Of a DNA stretch of 64,000 nucleotides, positions 40,874 to 49,551 are shown piece by piece; the first letter of the stretch is position 1; every line of letters begins with the position of its first letter. Below the pieces are notes generated by a model, which saw only the letters and a program-made list of their open reading frames with translations, had not been told where the DNA came from and did not search any database. The position numbers and the translations under genes are program-made. Source of the DNA: Aminobacter aganoensis (GTDB lineage Bacteria > Pseudomonadota > Alphaproteobacteria > Rhizobiales > Rhizobiaceae); the NCBI RefSeq assembly GCF_014206975.1, contig NZ_JACHOU010000002.1, positions 496,001-560,000 on the forward strand, given 5' to 3'.

Positions 40874-41016
40874 ACGAATCACCTGACGATGGTTGGATTT
40901 TGCAATGTGCGGTTACGTGAAAGCGAGAGTTGGCGCGAATTAAGGCATGGCTGTCCCCAAACCAATCGCGATTTGCCGCACTTTCGATCACGAATGCGCG
41001 AGAAAGACAGCCAGTT

Positions 41017-41514
41017 CTACTTTCGGCTGCCCAGTATGCTGGCGCCAAGCTTCTCGAGCGATGCCTTCAGGCCCTCGTCCTCGATCAGGCGCACCGCGCC
41101 CGACAGCTTGCCCTGCTCGGCGTCGGTCAGCTTGCGAAGGCGCGGCCGCGGCCTGGTTGCCGCTCCCGAAACCGGTTTCTGGACGATGCGGATTCGGCCT
41201 ATGGCGTTGAAGCCGAGATAGGAATTGACCCGGCCGATGATCTCGCCGGTCTCGTGCTGGAGATGCAGCGCTGCCGGCCCCGAGCAGGCGACGATCAGCA
41301 CCGCCGGTTCGAACGGATCGTCCTCATGCAGGCGCCGCGGCCACTGGATCTTTTCAGGCCGGGTGTTGTGGGCAAGGCGGGGGCCGACGATCTCTTCCCA
41401 AGACTGGACAAGCCCGACCGAGATGCCGGTGCGCTTACGCAGGACGGGATCGAGGATGGCGCTCGCCAGATCGCTGACCGGGACGGGATTGCCCGTCCAC
41501 CTTTTCCCTGCCAT
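41017..41514 (-). CDS. DUF721 (DciA-like) protein
   Basis: This 165-aa protein has the DUF721 domain in its first ~100 residues, followed by a basic stretch (PRPRLRKLTDAEQ) and a C-terminal helix. Some DUF721 proteins (DciA) load the replicative helicase in bacteria without DnaC. That role is established for other lineages and only inferred here. GGAG sits seven bases before the ATG at 41514. It diverges from mutY and precedes the DsbA-like gene, a conserved rhizobial neighbourhood. Confidence 0.85.
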   Translation of the reverse strand: MAGKRWTGNPVPVSDLASAILDPVLRKRTGISVGLVQSWEEIVGPRLAHNTRPEKIQWPRRLHEDDPFEPAVLIVACSGPAALHLQHETGEIIGRVNSYLGFNAIGRIRIVQKPVSGAATRPRPRLRKLTDAEQGKLSGAVRLIEDEGLKASLEKLGASILGSRK

Positions 41515-41571
41515 GTCGTTCTCCAGAATACCCCTGTCGACACGCAACGCCGAAGGCAGTCCAGACCATCA

Positions 41572-42684
41572 ATGGCATCCCCGACCGATAGCCGCAAGCA
41601 CGCCGCCGATGTCGACGGCAGGATCGCTGAACTGCTGCTCGCATGGTACGACGTTCACCATCGCGAGTTGCCCTGGCGCACGCCCCCCGCAGACCTGAAG
41701 CGGGGCATCCGCCCGGATCCCTACCGCGTCTGGCTGTCGGAGATCATGCTCCAGCAGACCACCGTCGAGGCGGTGAAGCCCTATTTCCGCGCCTTCCTCG
41801 AGAAATGGCCCACCGTCCGGTCTCTGGCGGACGCCGAAGCCGAGGACGTGATGAAGGCCTGGGCCGGGCTCGGCTACTACTCGCGCGCCCGGAACCTCAA
41901 GGCCTGCGCCGAACAGGTGGTGCAACTGCTGGGCGGACGCTTCCCCGACAGCGAGAACGGCCTGCGCGAACTGCCCGGCATCGGCCCCTATACGGCGGCG
42001 GCGATCGCTTCGATCGCGTTCGGCCGGCCGGCGGCGGTCGTCGACGGCAATGTCGAGCGCGTGGTCACCCGGCTGTTTTCGATCGCAACGCCCCTGCCCC
42101 AGGCCAAGGTGGAAATCCGTGCGCATGTCGAGCGCATGCTCGCCGCCGCGAGGCCTGGCGACTTCGCCCAGGCGATGATGGACCTCGGCGCCACCATCTG
42201 CACGCCGCGCCGGCCGCGCTGCATGCTGTGCCCGCTACGCGACGACTGCAGCGCCGTTGCCCATGGCGACCCCGAGCTTTACCCGGTCAAGCCGGCCAAG
42301 GCGGAAAAGCCGATGCGGCGGGGCGCGGCCTTCGTCGCCGTCACGCCGGACGGTTCGGTGCTGTTGCGCAAACGGCCAGGCAAGGGCCTTCTGGGCGGCA
42401 TGACCGAGGTGCCGACGACGGGCTGGACCTCGCGGATCGACGGCGCGACAGGCGCCGCCAGTGCCCCCTTCCCCGCCAGTTGGCGGCGTGCCGGCAGCAT
42501 CGCCCATGTCTTCACCCATTTTTCGCTCGACCTCGAAGTCTATCGCGCCGAGGTGCCGCCAAGCGCGCCACCCCAGGGGCACTTCTGGTCGGCCGCGGCC
42601 GCGCTCAATGGCGAAGCCTTGCCAACCGTCATGAAAAAAGTCATCGAAGCTGCCATACCGGGCGCAACGAAACGAACACGCTAG
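41572..42684 (+). CDS. mutY: Adenine DNA glycosylase
   Basis: It removes adenine mispaired with 8-oxoguanine or guanine. The 370-aa protein has the helix-hairpin-helix core (LPGIGPYTAAAIASIAFG), catalytic E57 in WLSEIMLQQT and D158 in VVDGNVERV. The four Fe-S cysteines are C210, C217, C220 and C226. The C-terminal NUDIX-like domain that reads 8-oxoG starts near 250. The ATG at 41572 is chosen; the open frame back to 40930 is antisense to DUF721. An HAD gene follows eight bases later. Confidence 0.96.
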   Translation: MASPTDSRKHAADVDGRIAELLLAWYDVHHRELPWRTPPADLKRGIRPDPYRVWLSEIMLQQTTVEAVKPYFRAFLEKWPTVRSLADAEAEDVMKAWAGLGYYSRARNLKACAEQVVQLLGGRFPDSENGLRELPGIGPYTAAAIASIAFGRPAAVVDGNVERVVTRLFSIATPLPQAKVEIRAHVERMLAAARPGDFAQAMMDLGATICTPRRPRCMLCPLRDDCSAVAHGDPELYPVKPAKAEKPMRRGAAFVAVTPDGSVLLRKRPGKGLLGGMTEVPTTGWTSRIDGATGAASAPFPASWRRAGSIAHVFTHFSLDLEVYRAEVPPSAPPQGHFWSAAAALNGEALPTVMKKVIEAAIPGATKRTR

Positions 42685-42691
42685 GGAAGCC

Positions 42692-43303
42692 ATGAGCGAG
42701 ATCCGCCACATCGTCTACGACATCGGCAAGGTGCTGATCCACTACGACCCGGACATCCCCTTCAGCCGCATCATCCCCGACGCCGCCCAGCGCCGCTGGT
42801 TCTTCGACAATGTCTGCACCAGCGAATGGAACATCGAGCAGGATCGCGGCCGGACCTGGGAAGAAGCCGAGGCGCTGCTGGTCGCCGATTTCCCCGAGCA
42901 CGAAAACAACATCCGCGCCTTCCGCCAGAACTGGCACGAAATGGTGCCGCACCACTACGAGGACAGCGTCTCCTTGATGGAAAGCCTCGTCGCCGCCGGC
43001 CACGACGTCACCTTGCTGACAAACTGGGCCTCGGACACCTTCCGCGAAGCACGCGGCCGTTTCCCGTTCCTCGAAACGCCGCGCGGCGTGACCGTGTCGG
43101 GCGACGTCGGCCTGATCAAGCCCGACCGCCGCATCTACGACCTGCATGTCGCGACCTTCGGCCTCGACCCGAAAGCTTCGCTGTTCATCGACGACAGCCA
43201 GAAGAACGTGAACGCCGCCATCGACGCCGGCTGGCAGGCAGTGCTGTTCACAAATGCGAAAACGCTCGAGGCGGACCTCGAGCGTCTCGGGATCGGACGG
43301 TGA
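42692..43303 (+). CDS. HAD-family hydrolase
   Basis: This 203-aa HAD-IA-type phosphatase is of the YihX-like group. Motif I is altered: the N-terminal strand reads HIVYDIGKVLIHYDP, where DIGKVL replaces the usual D-x-D, so the second Asp is absent. The TLLTNWASDTF (motif II) and the GLIKPDRRIYDL with FIDDSQKNVNAA (III/IV) are present. Substrate is unknown. It follows mutY after seven bases and is probably co-transcribed. The frame remains open after its TGA stop for more than 40 codons. Confidence 0.85.
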   Translation: MSEIRHIVYDIGKVLIHYDPDIPFSRIIPDAAQRRWFFDNVCTSEWNIEQDRGRTWEEAEALLVADFPEHENNIRAFRQNWHEMVPHHYEDSVSLMESLVAAGHDVTLLTNWASDTFREARGRFPFLETPRGVTVSGDVGLIKPDRRIYDLHVATFGLDPKASLFIDDSQKNVNAAIDAGWQAVLFTNAKTLEADLERLGIGR

Positions 43304-43418
43304 CTGGAAACCGGCCGATCGACGAATCCGGACTGGCTGGATAGGCTGCCGGAATTCAATTTCTATCGCAGGCCCGAACCGGGCTCTGAAGGTCCAGACG
43401 GGGTGTCGATGAAGCCTG

Positions 43419-43439
43419 CGCGCCGGTTTGTCCGGCGCG
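43419..43439 (-). terminator. GC-rich stem-loop after ccrM
   Basis: CGCGCCGG (43419-43426) and CCGGCGCG (43432-43439) form a perfect 8-bp stem with a TTTGT loop, 12 bases beyond the ccrM stop. No T run follows on the minus strand, so it may be a weak terminator or an mRNA 3' end. Confidence 0.45.
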
Positions 43440-43450
43440 AGACTGATCGA

Positions 43451-44605
<1,155 letters not shown>

Positions 44606-44756
44606 TTACTGTTTACTCACCGTTATGGTTACCGATCAGCGTAAACAATTGGTGAAGCGGCTCCGGCAATTTGCGGTTCGGGGCAGAATGGTGTAATCGC
44701 CGCGCCTTGAGCTTTTCGGCCTGCGCCCCGGCGCCGCCCCAGTTTCCCGGACCGTC

Positions 44757-45446
44757 ATGACCCAGCCAGAACTAGTGATATTCGATTGCGATGGCGTGCT
44801 CGTCGATTCCGAAATCATCGCCGCGCGCATCGAAGCGGAACTGCTGACCGCAGCCGGCTTCGAAATCACCGCCGAGGAGATCGCCGAGAGCTATGCCGGC
44901 CTGACCTTCAAGGACATCATGCTGAAGATCGAGGAGAAGGCGGCCATCCCCTTCCAGGCCTCGCTCATCAGCCAGGCCGAGGAACTGGTCGACCGTCGCC
45001 TCAAGAGCGACGTGCGCGCCATCGACGGCGTGCACGAGGCGGTCGCCGCGGTGACCGCGCCGCGCTGCATCTGCTCCAACTCGACCGCCGAGCGCATCGA
45101 GATGATGCTCGAACGCACGCGCATCCTGCCGCTGTTCAAGGGCCGCATCTTCTCGGCGCTGGAAACAACGAGCAAGAAGCCGAAGCCGGCGCCGGATGTC
45201 TTTCTGCACGCCGCAAGCACCTACGGCGCCGATCCGGCCAAGACCTTCGTCATCGAGGATTCGGTGCATGGCATCTCCGGCGCTGCCGCGGCCGGCATGC
45301 GCGTCATCGGCTTCACCGGCGGCGCGCACAGCTATCCCGGCCATGCCGACATGCTGACCGAGGCAGGCGCCGAGACGGTGATTCGGCGCTGGGCCGACCT
45401 CGGCGGCGTGCTCGCTGCACTGAGCATGTGGTCCGAGCACGCCTGA
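44757..45446 (+). CDS. HAD-family hydrolase (beta-phosphoglucomutase-like)
   Basis: This 229-aa HAD-IA protein has all motifs: IFDCDGVLVDSE (nucleophile and acid Asp), ICSNSTAERIE (motif II), TTSKKPKPAPDVF (motif III Lys) and FVIEDSVHGISGAAAAGM (motif IV). The cap helices resemble the phosphoglycolate phosphatase/beta-PGM group. The exact substrate is unknown. The ATG at 44757 has only a weak ribosome site. It diverges from ccrM. Confidence 0.88.
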   Translation: MTQPELVIFDCDGVLVDSEIIAARIEAELLTAAGFEITAEEIAESYAGLTFKDIMLKIEEKAAIPFQASLISQAEELVDRRLKSDVRAIDGVHEAVAAVTAPRCICSNSTAERIEMMLERTRILPLFKGRIFSALETTSKKPKPAPDVFLHAASTYGADPAKTFVIEDSVHGISGAAAAGMRVIGFTGGAHSYPGHADMLTEAGAETVIRRWADLGGVLAALSMWSEHA

Positions 45447-45452
45447 ACGCAA

Positions 45453-45477
45453 AAGCGCCGGCGAAACGCCGGCGCTT
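45453..45477. terminator. Intrinsic terminator between convergent genes
   Basis: AAGCGCCGGC (45453-45462) and GCCGGCGCTT (45468-45477) pair over 10 bp with a five-base GAAAC loop. On minus it is followed by four T, so it mainly ends the lipoprotein gene. It may also serve the HAD gene, whose stop is seven bases away. Confidence 0.8.
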
Positions 45478-45510
45478 GATGCCTGAAGACGCTGCCCTGA
45501 AGGTCTTGCC

Positions 45511-46104
45511 TTACTGGGCCTTCTTCTTGGCCGGACCCTCGTCGAAGCCCGCATAGATCTGGATGTCGCGCGCGGTCGGAACCGGGATCACGACATTGGC
45601 GTCGGTGAAGACGAACTGGGTCGCGGTCGACGGATCGGACACCTGCACCACGTTCTTGTGGAGCTGCGAATAGAGCACCTCCTCGCCGCGGATCACGGCG
45701 ATGCGGATCGGCATGTTGACCGTGCCGGCACCGCCGGCCGGGCCGACCACGACCTTGCCGGCAACGCCGACCTTGATCGTCATCTGGCCGTCGGCGCGCG
45801 TGCAGCTGCGGGTGACGTCGGTGATCGCCGACTGGTGGACCAGCTTGGTCGCGTCATCCTGGCCGCCCTTGGCGTAGCTGTTGAAGAAGGCCGTGCCGTC
45901 GCGAAGCGTGACATTCGGGCAGTAAGCAAGCAGCTCGCTGGCCAGGATCTTGCCTTCCTCGGCGGCAATCTCCTTGGGGTCCTTCGGGGCGGGAGGGCTG
46001 AAAAAGCCGCCGCTGCCGCCCGATTGGCAGCCCGTGACGGCGAGCATAAAGCCTGCGGTCGCCAAAGCCGTCAGAAAACGGCCGTCGATCAAACGAAACA
46101 CCAT
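45511..46104 (-). CDS. Putative lipoprotein of unknown function
   Basis: The 197-aa protein has a signal peptide with the lipobox VTGC, so it should be lipid-anchored. A short Gly/Ser/Pro linker follows. The mature part has two cysteines (AYCPNVTL and RSCTRADGQ) that could form a disulfide, and a beta-rich C-terminal half (MTIKVGVAGKVVVGPAGG, MPIRIAVIRGEEVLYS, ending KKKAQ). I do not recognise the family. The ATG at 46104 follows GAGAGGGAAG. It diverges from thrC and ends at a strong terminator, so it is a one-gene unit. Confidence 0.82.
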   Translation of the reverse strand: MVFRLIDGRFLTALATAGFMLAVTGCQSGGSGGFFSPPAPKDPKEIAAEEGKILASELLAYCPNVTLRDGTAFFNSYAKGGQDDATKLVHQSAITDVTRSCTRADGQMTIKVGVAGKVVVGPAGGAGTVNMPIRIAVIRGEEVLYSQLHKNVVQVSDPSTATQFVFTDANVVIPVPTARDIQIYAGFDEGPAKKKAQ

Positions 46105-46232
46105 GAACTGCACTTCCCTCTCGCAAAGCAGTCGTTCTATATCAACCGCGCGGCAAAAATGCGACTGATGGAGCGCAGTTTTCCCCGTCCCGCCGATCAC
46201 CGGCAGGTCGCTGCGCGTTGGAACGGATAGAT

Positions 46233-47630
46233 ATGCACTATGTGAGTACCCGTGGGGAAGCGCCCACGCTTGGATTTTCCGATGCAGTTCTGGCTGGCCT
46301 GGCCCGCGACGGCGGCCTCTATCTCCCGGCGACATGGCCCACCTTCAGCGCTGCCGAAATCCGCGCCATGCGCGGTCTCGGCTATGCCGACCTGGCAATC
46401 CGCATCCTGACGCCATTCCTCGGCGGCGAGATCAAGCAGGACGTCTTCGAGCGCCTGGTGCGCGAGGCCTATTCCACCTTCCGGCACGACGCCGTCTGCC
46501 CGCTGGTCCAGACCGGCGCCAACAGCTTCGTGCTAGAGCTGTTCCACGGCCCGACGCTCGCCTTCAAGGACGTCGCCATGCAACTGCTGGCACGCCTGAT
46601 GGACCATGTGCTCGCCGAACGCGGCCAGCACGCGACCATCGTCGGCGCCACCTCCGGCGACACCGGCGGCGCCGCCATCGAGGCCTTTGCCGGGCGCGAG
46701 CGGACCGACATCTTCATCCTGTTCCCGCATGGCCGCGTCTCGCCGGTGCAGCAGCGCCAGATGACGACCTCCACGGCCGCCAACGTGCACGCCCTGTCGA
46801 TCGAAGGAAACTTCGACGACTGCCAGGGCCTGGTGAAGGACATGTTCAACGACCACGGCTTCCGCGACCGGGTGCAGCTGTCGGGCGTGAACTCGATCAA
46901 CTGGGCCCGCATCATGGCCCAGATTGTCTACTACTTCTCCTCGGCCATCTCGCTCGGCGCGCCCGACCGTCCGGTGTCCTTCACCGTGCCGACAGGCAAT
47001 TTCGGCGACATCTTCGCCGGCTACGCCGCCAAGCGCATGGGCCTGCCGATCGACCAGCTGGTGATCGCGACCAACGACAACGACATCCTCGCCCGCACGC
47101 TGCAGAGCGGCGAGTACCGCCAGACCGGCGTGGTCGCCACGACCTCGCCGTCGATGGACATCCAGGTGTCGTCGAACTTCGAACGGCTGCTGTTCGAGGC
47201 CTCCGACCGCGACCCGGCAGTCGTCCGGCGCTACATGGCAAGCCTCAAGCAATCCGGCGCCTTCACCATCGAGGCAAAGGCTCTGGCCGGCATCCGCGGC
47301 GAATTCGGCGCCGGCCGCGCCAGCATGGACGAGACGGCCGCGACCATCCGCACGACGCTCGAAGCCAGCGGCTACCTGCTCGATCCGCACACCGCAACCG
47401 CTTTCCACGTCGCCTCGGGGCTTCCCGGGAGCGACGTTCCAATGGTGGTGCTGGCCACCGCCCACCCGGCAAAATTCCCGGCCGCGGTGAATGCCGCCTG
47501 CGGCATCGAGCCCGCCCTGCCAAAATGGCTGTCGGGGCTGATGGAACGTAAGGAAAAGTTCACGGTACTTCCATCAGAGATAAAAATGGTGGAAGATTAC
47601 ATTAGCCGCCGCACACGAGCGGCGGGTTAG
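46233..47630 (+). CDS. thrC: Threonine synthase
   Basis: It converts O-phosphohomoserine to threonine with PLP. The 465-aa length fits the long bacterial type. The N-terminal YVSTRGEAPTLGFSDAVLAG is characteristic; the PLP Lys is K112 in GPTLAFKDVAMQ, and GATSGDTGGAAIEAF follows for phosphate binding. The ATG at 46233 is used. thrB lies some 9 kb away in another operon on the opposite strand. The M16 peptidase gene follows after 14 bases, so thrC heads an operon that also includes GNAT and EAL genes. Confidence 0.96.
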   Translation: MHYVSTRGEAPTLGFSDAVLAGLARDGGLYLPATWPTFSAAEIRAMRGLGYADLAIRILTPFLGGEIKQDVFERLVREAYSTFRHDAVCPLVQTGANSFVLELFHGPTLAFKDVAMQLLARLMDHVLAERGQHATIVGATSGDTGGAAIEAFAGRERTDIFILFPHGRVSPVQQRQMTTSTAANVHALSIEGNFDDCQGLVKDMFNDHGFRDRVQLSGVNSINWARIMAQIVYYFSSAISLGAPDRPVSFTVPTGNFGDIFAGYAAKRMGLPIDQLVIATNDNDILARTLQSGEYRQTGVVATTSPSMDIQVSSNFERLLFEASDRDPAVVRRYMASLKQSGAFTIEAKALAGIRGEFGAGRASMDETAATIRTTLEASGYLLDPHTATAFHVASGLPGSDVPMVVLATAHPAKFPAAVNAACGIEPALPKWLSGLMERKEKFTVLPSEIKMVEDYISRRTRAAG

Positions 47631-47644
47631 GGAGTACGCTTAAT

Positions 47645-48937
47645 ATGAGTGTTGAGGTAAGCCGTCTGTCGAACGGCCTGACAGTGGCCACTGAAACACT
47701 TCCAAGCGTAGAGACTGTAGCTCTCGGTACCTGGGTCAAGTCGGGCGCGCGCAACGAGCGCGACGACGAGCACGGCATGGCTCACCTGCTCGAGCACATG
47801 GCGTTCAAGGGCACCAAGAACCGCACCGCCTTCCAGATCGCCTCGCAGATCGAAAATGTCGGCGGCGAAATCAACGCCGCCACCTCGGTCGAGACGACGT
47901 CCTTCTATGCCCGCGTGCTGGCCGACGACGTGCCGCTGGCGGTCGACATCCTGTCCGACATCCTCCAGGATTCCGAATTCGATCCCGACGAACTCGAGCG
48001 CGAACAGCATGTCATCCTGCAGGAGATCGGCGCCGCGCACGACACGCCGGACGACATCGTCTTCGACCGCTTCACCGAAACCGCGTTTCGCCACCAGACG
48101 ATCGGCCGCTCGATCCTCGGCACGCCCGAGACGGTGCAGTCCTTCACCTCGGCCCAGCTTCACGACTTCATGCAGCGCCAATATGGCGCCGAACGCATGG
48201 TCGTGGTGGCTGCCGGCGACGTCAAGCATGACGAATTCGTCCGCCACGTCGAAAAGCGGCTCGGCAATTTCCGCTCCAAGGCCGAAAGCGCCATTCCGCA
48301 ATACGCGCAGTATGTCGGCGGCGACTTCCGCGAAGACCGCGACCTGATGGACGCGCAGATCGTGCTCGGCTTCGAGGGCCGCGCCTATCATGTCCGCGAC
48401 TTCTACGCCTCGCAGGTGCTGTCGATGATCCTCGGCGGCGGCATGTCGTCACGCCTGTTCCAGGAAGTGCGCGAAAAGCGCGGCCTTTGCTACTCGGTCT
48501 ATGCCTTCCACTGGGGCTTCTCCGACACCGGCATCTTCGGCGTCCACGCCGCGACCGGTCAGAGCGACATCGCCGAACTGCTGCCCGTCATCATCGGCGA
48601 GTTGCAGAAGGCCGGCGACAGCATCCTGCTGGAAGAACTCGACCGCGCCCGCGCCCAGTACCGCGCCGGCCTGATCATGTCGGCCGAGAGTTGCTCCAGC
48701 CGCGCGTCGCAGATCGCCCGCCAGCTTCTGCTGTTCGGTCGCCCGATCGCCAAGGAAGAGCTGATGGAGCGGTTGTCGGCCCTCACCGTCGAGCGCCTGA
48801 CCGACCTTTCGGCACGGCTGTTCTCCACCCGACCGACGATCACGGCGGTTGGACCGGTCGGAACGCTCGCGCCCTACGAATCGATCCTCGACGCGCTGCC
48901 GGGTGCACAGGCGACCGCGCGCAAGCTCGCCGTCTAA
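47645..48937 (+). CDS. M16-family zinc peptidase (mitochondrial-processing-peptidase-like)
   Basis: This 430-aa inverzincin has the metal motif H47-L-L-E50-H51 (MAHLLEHMAFKGT) and a downstream Glu in the ELEREQHVILQEI region. The C-terminal repeat is a non-catalytic half. Rhizobial relatives resemble the beta subunit of mitochondrial processing peptidase. The substrate is unknown. No signal peptide is seen, so it should be cytoplasmic. It lies between thrC and the GNAT gene, all on plus. Confidence 0.92.
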   Translation: MSVEVSRLSNGLTVATETLPSVETVALGTWVKSGARNERDDEHGMAHLLEHMAFKGTKNRTAFQIASQIENVGGEINAATSVETTSFYARVLADDVPLAVDILSDILQDSEFDPDELEREQHVILQEIGAAHDTPDDIVFDRFTETAFRHQTIGRSILGTPETVQSFTSAQLHDFMQRQYGAERMVVVAAGDVKHDEFVRHVEKRLGNFRSKAESAIPQYAQYVGGDFREDRDLMDAQIVLGFEGRAYHVRDFYASQVLSMILGGGMSSRLFQEVREKRGLCYSVYAFHWGFSDTGIFGVHAATGQSDIAELLPVIIGELQKAGDSILLEELDRARAQYRAGLIMSAESCSSRASQIARQLLLFGRPIAKEELMERLSALTVERLTDLSARLFSTRPTITAVGPVGTLAPYESILDALPGAQATARKLAV

Positions 48938-48952
48938 CCAGCCTAAACTCGC

Positions 48953-49549
48953 ATGTTGTCGTTCTCGCTCTTTCGCCGCGACACCCCGGCTCTGAAGGGC
49001 GAACGCGTCAGCCTGCGGCTGCCGACCTGGCGCGACTACCACGAGTGGGTGGCGCTCAGGGCTGAAAGCCGTTCGTTCCTGGAGCCCTGGGAGCCGCGCT
49101 GGGCACCCGACGAGTTGGATCGCTCGGCCTGGCGCGTCCGCCTCTCGCGCTACAAGGACGAATTCATCCAGGGCACGGCGCTCGCCTTCTTCATCTACGA
49201 AAATTCGAGCGGCAAGCTCGTCGGCGGCATCACGCTCGGCAACATTCGCTACGGCGTCGCCCAGACCGGGCATATCGGCTACTGGATCGGCGAGCGCTAC
49301 GCCGGCCAGGGCTTCATGGTCGATGCCGTCAGGCTTGTGGTCCGGCATGCTTTCGATACGCTCCGGTTGCACCGGATCGAGGCTGCCTGTATCCCCGACA
49401 ATGCGCGCTCTGTCCGCGTGCTTGAAAAAGCCGGATTCCGGCGCGAAGGACTTTTGCGATCCTATCTCAGGATCAACGGCGAATGGCACGACCACTATCT
49501 CTACGCACTGATCGCGGACGACCCGCAAGCTGTCACCATGAAGGCCTGA
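48953..49549 (+). CDS. GNAT acetyltransferase (RimJ/RimL-like)
   Basis: The 198-aa protein has the acetyl-CoA loop region YWIGERYAGQGFMVDAVRLV and the late motif LHRIEAACIPDNARSVRVLE, which is typical of the RimJ/RimL group that acetylates protein N-termini or spermidine-like amines. The target is unknown. It lies 15 bases after the M16 gene, and the EAL gene starts two bases after its stop. Confidence 0.9.
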   Translation: MLSFSLFRRDTPALKGERVSLRLPTWRDYHEWVALRAESRSFLEPWEPRWAPDELDRSAWRVRLSRYKDEFIQGTALAFFIYENSSGKLVGGITLGNIRYGVAQTGHIGYWIGERYAGQGFMVDAVRLVVRHAFDTLRLHRIEAACIPDNARSVRVLEKAGFRREGLLRSYLRINGEWHDHYLYALIADDPQAVTMKA

Positions 49550-49551
49550 AC

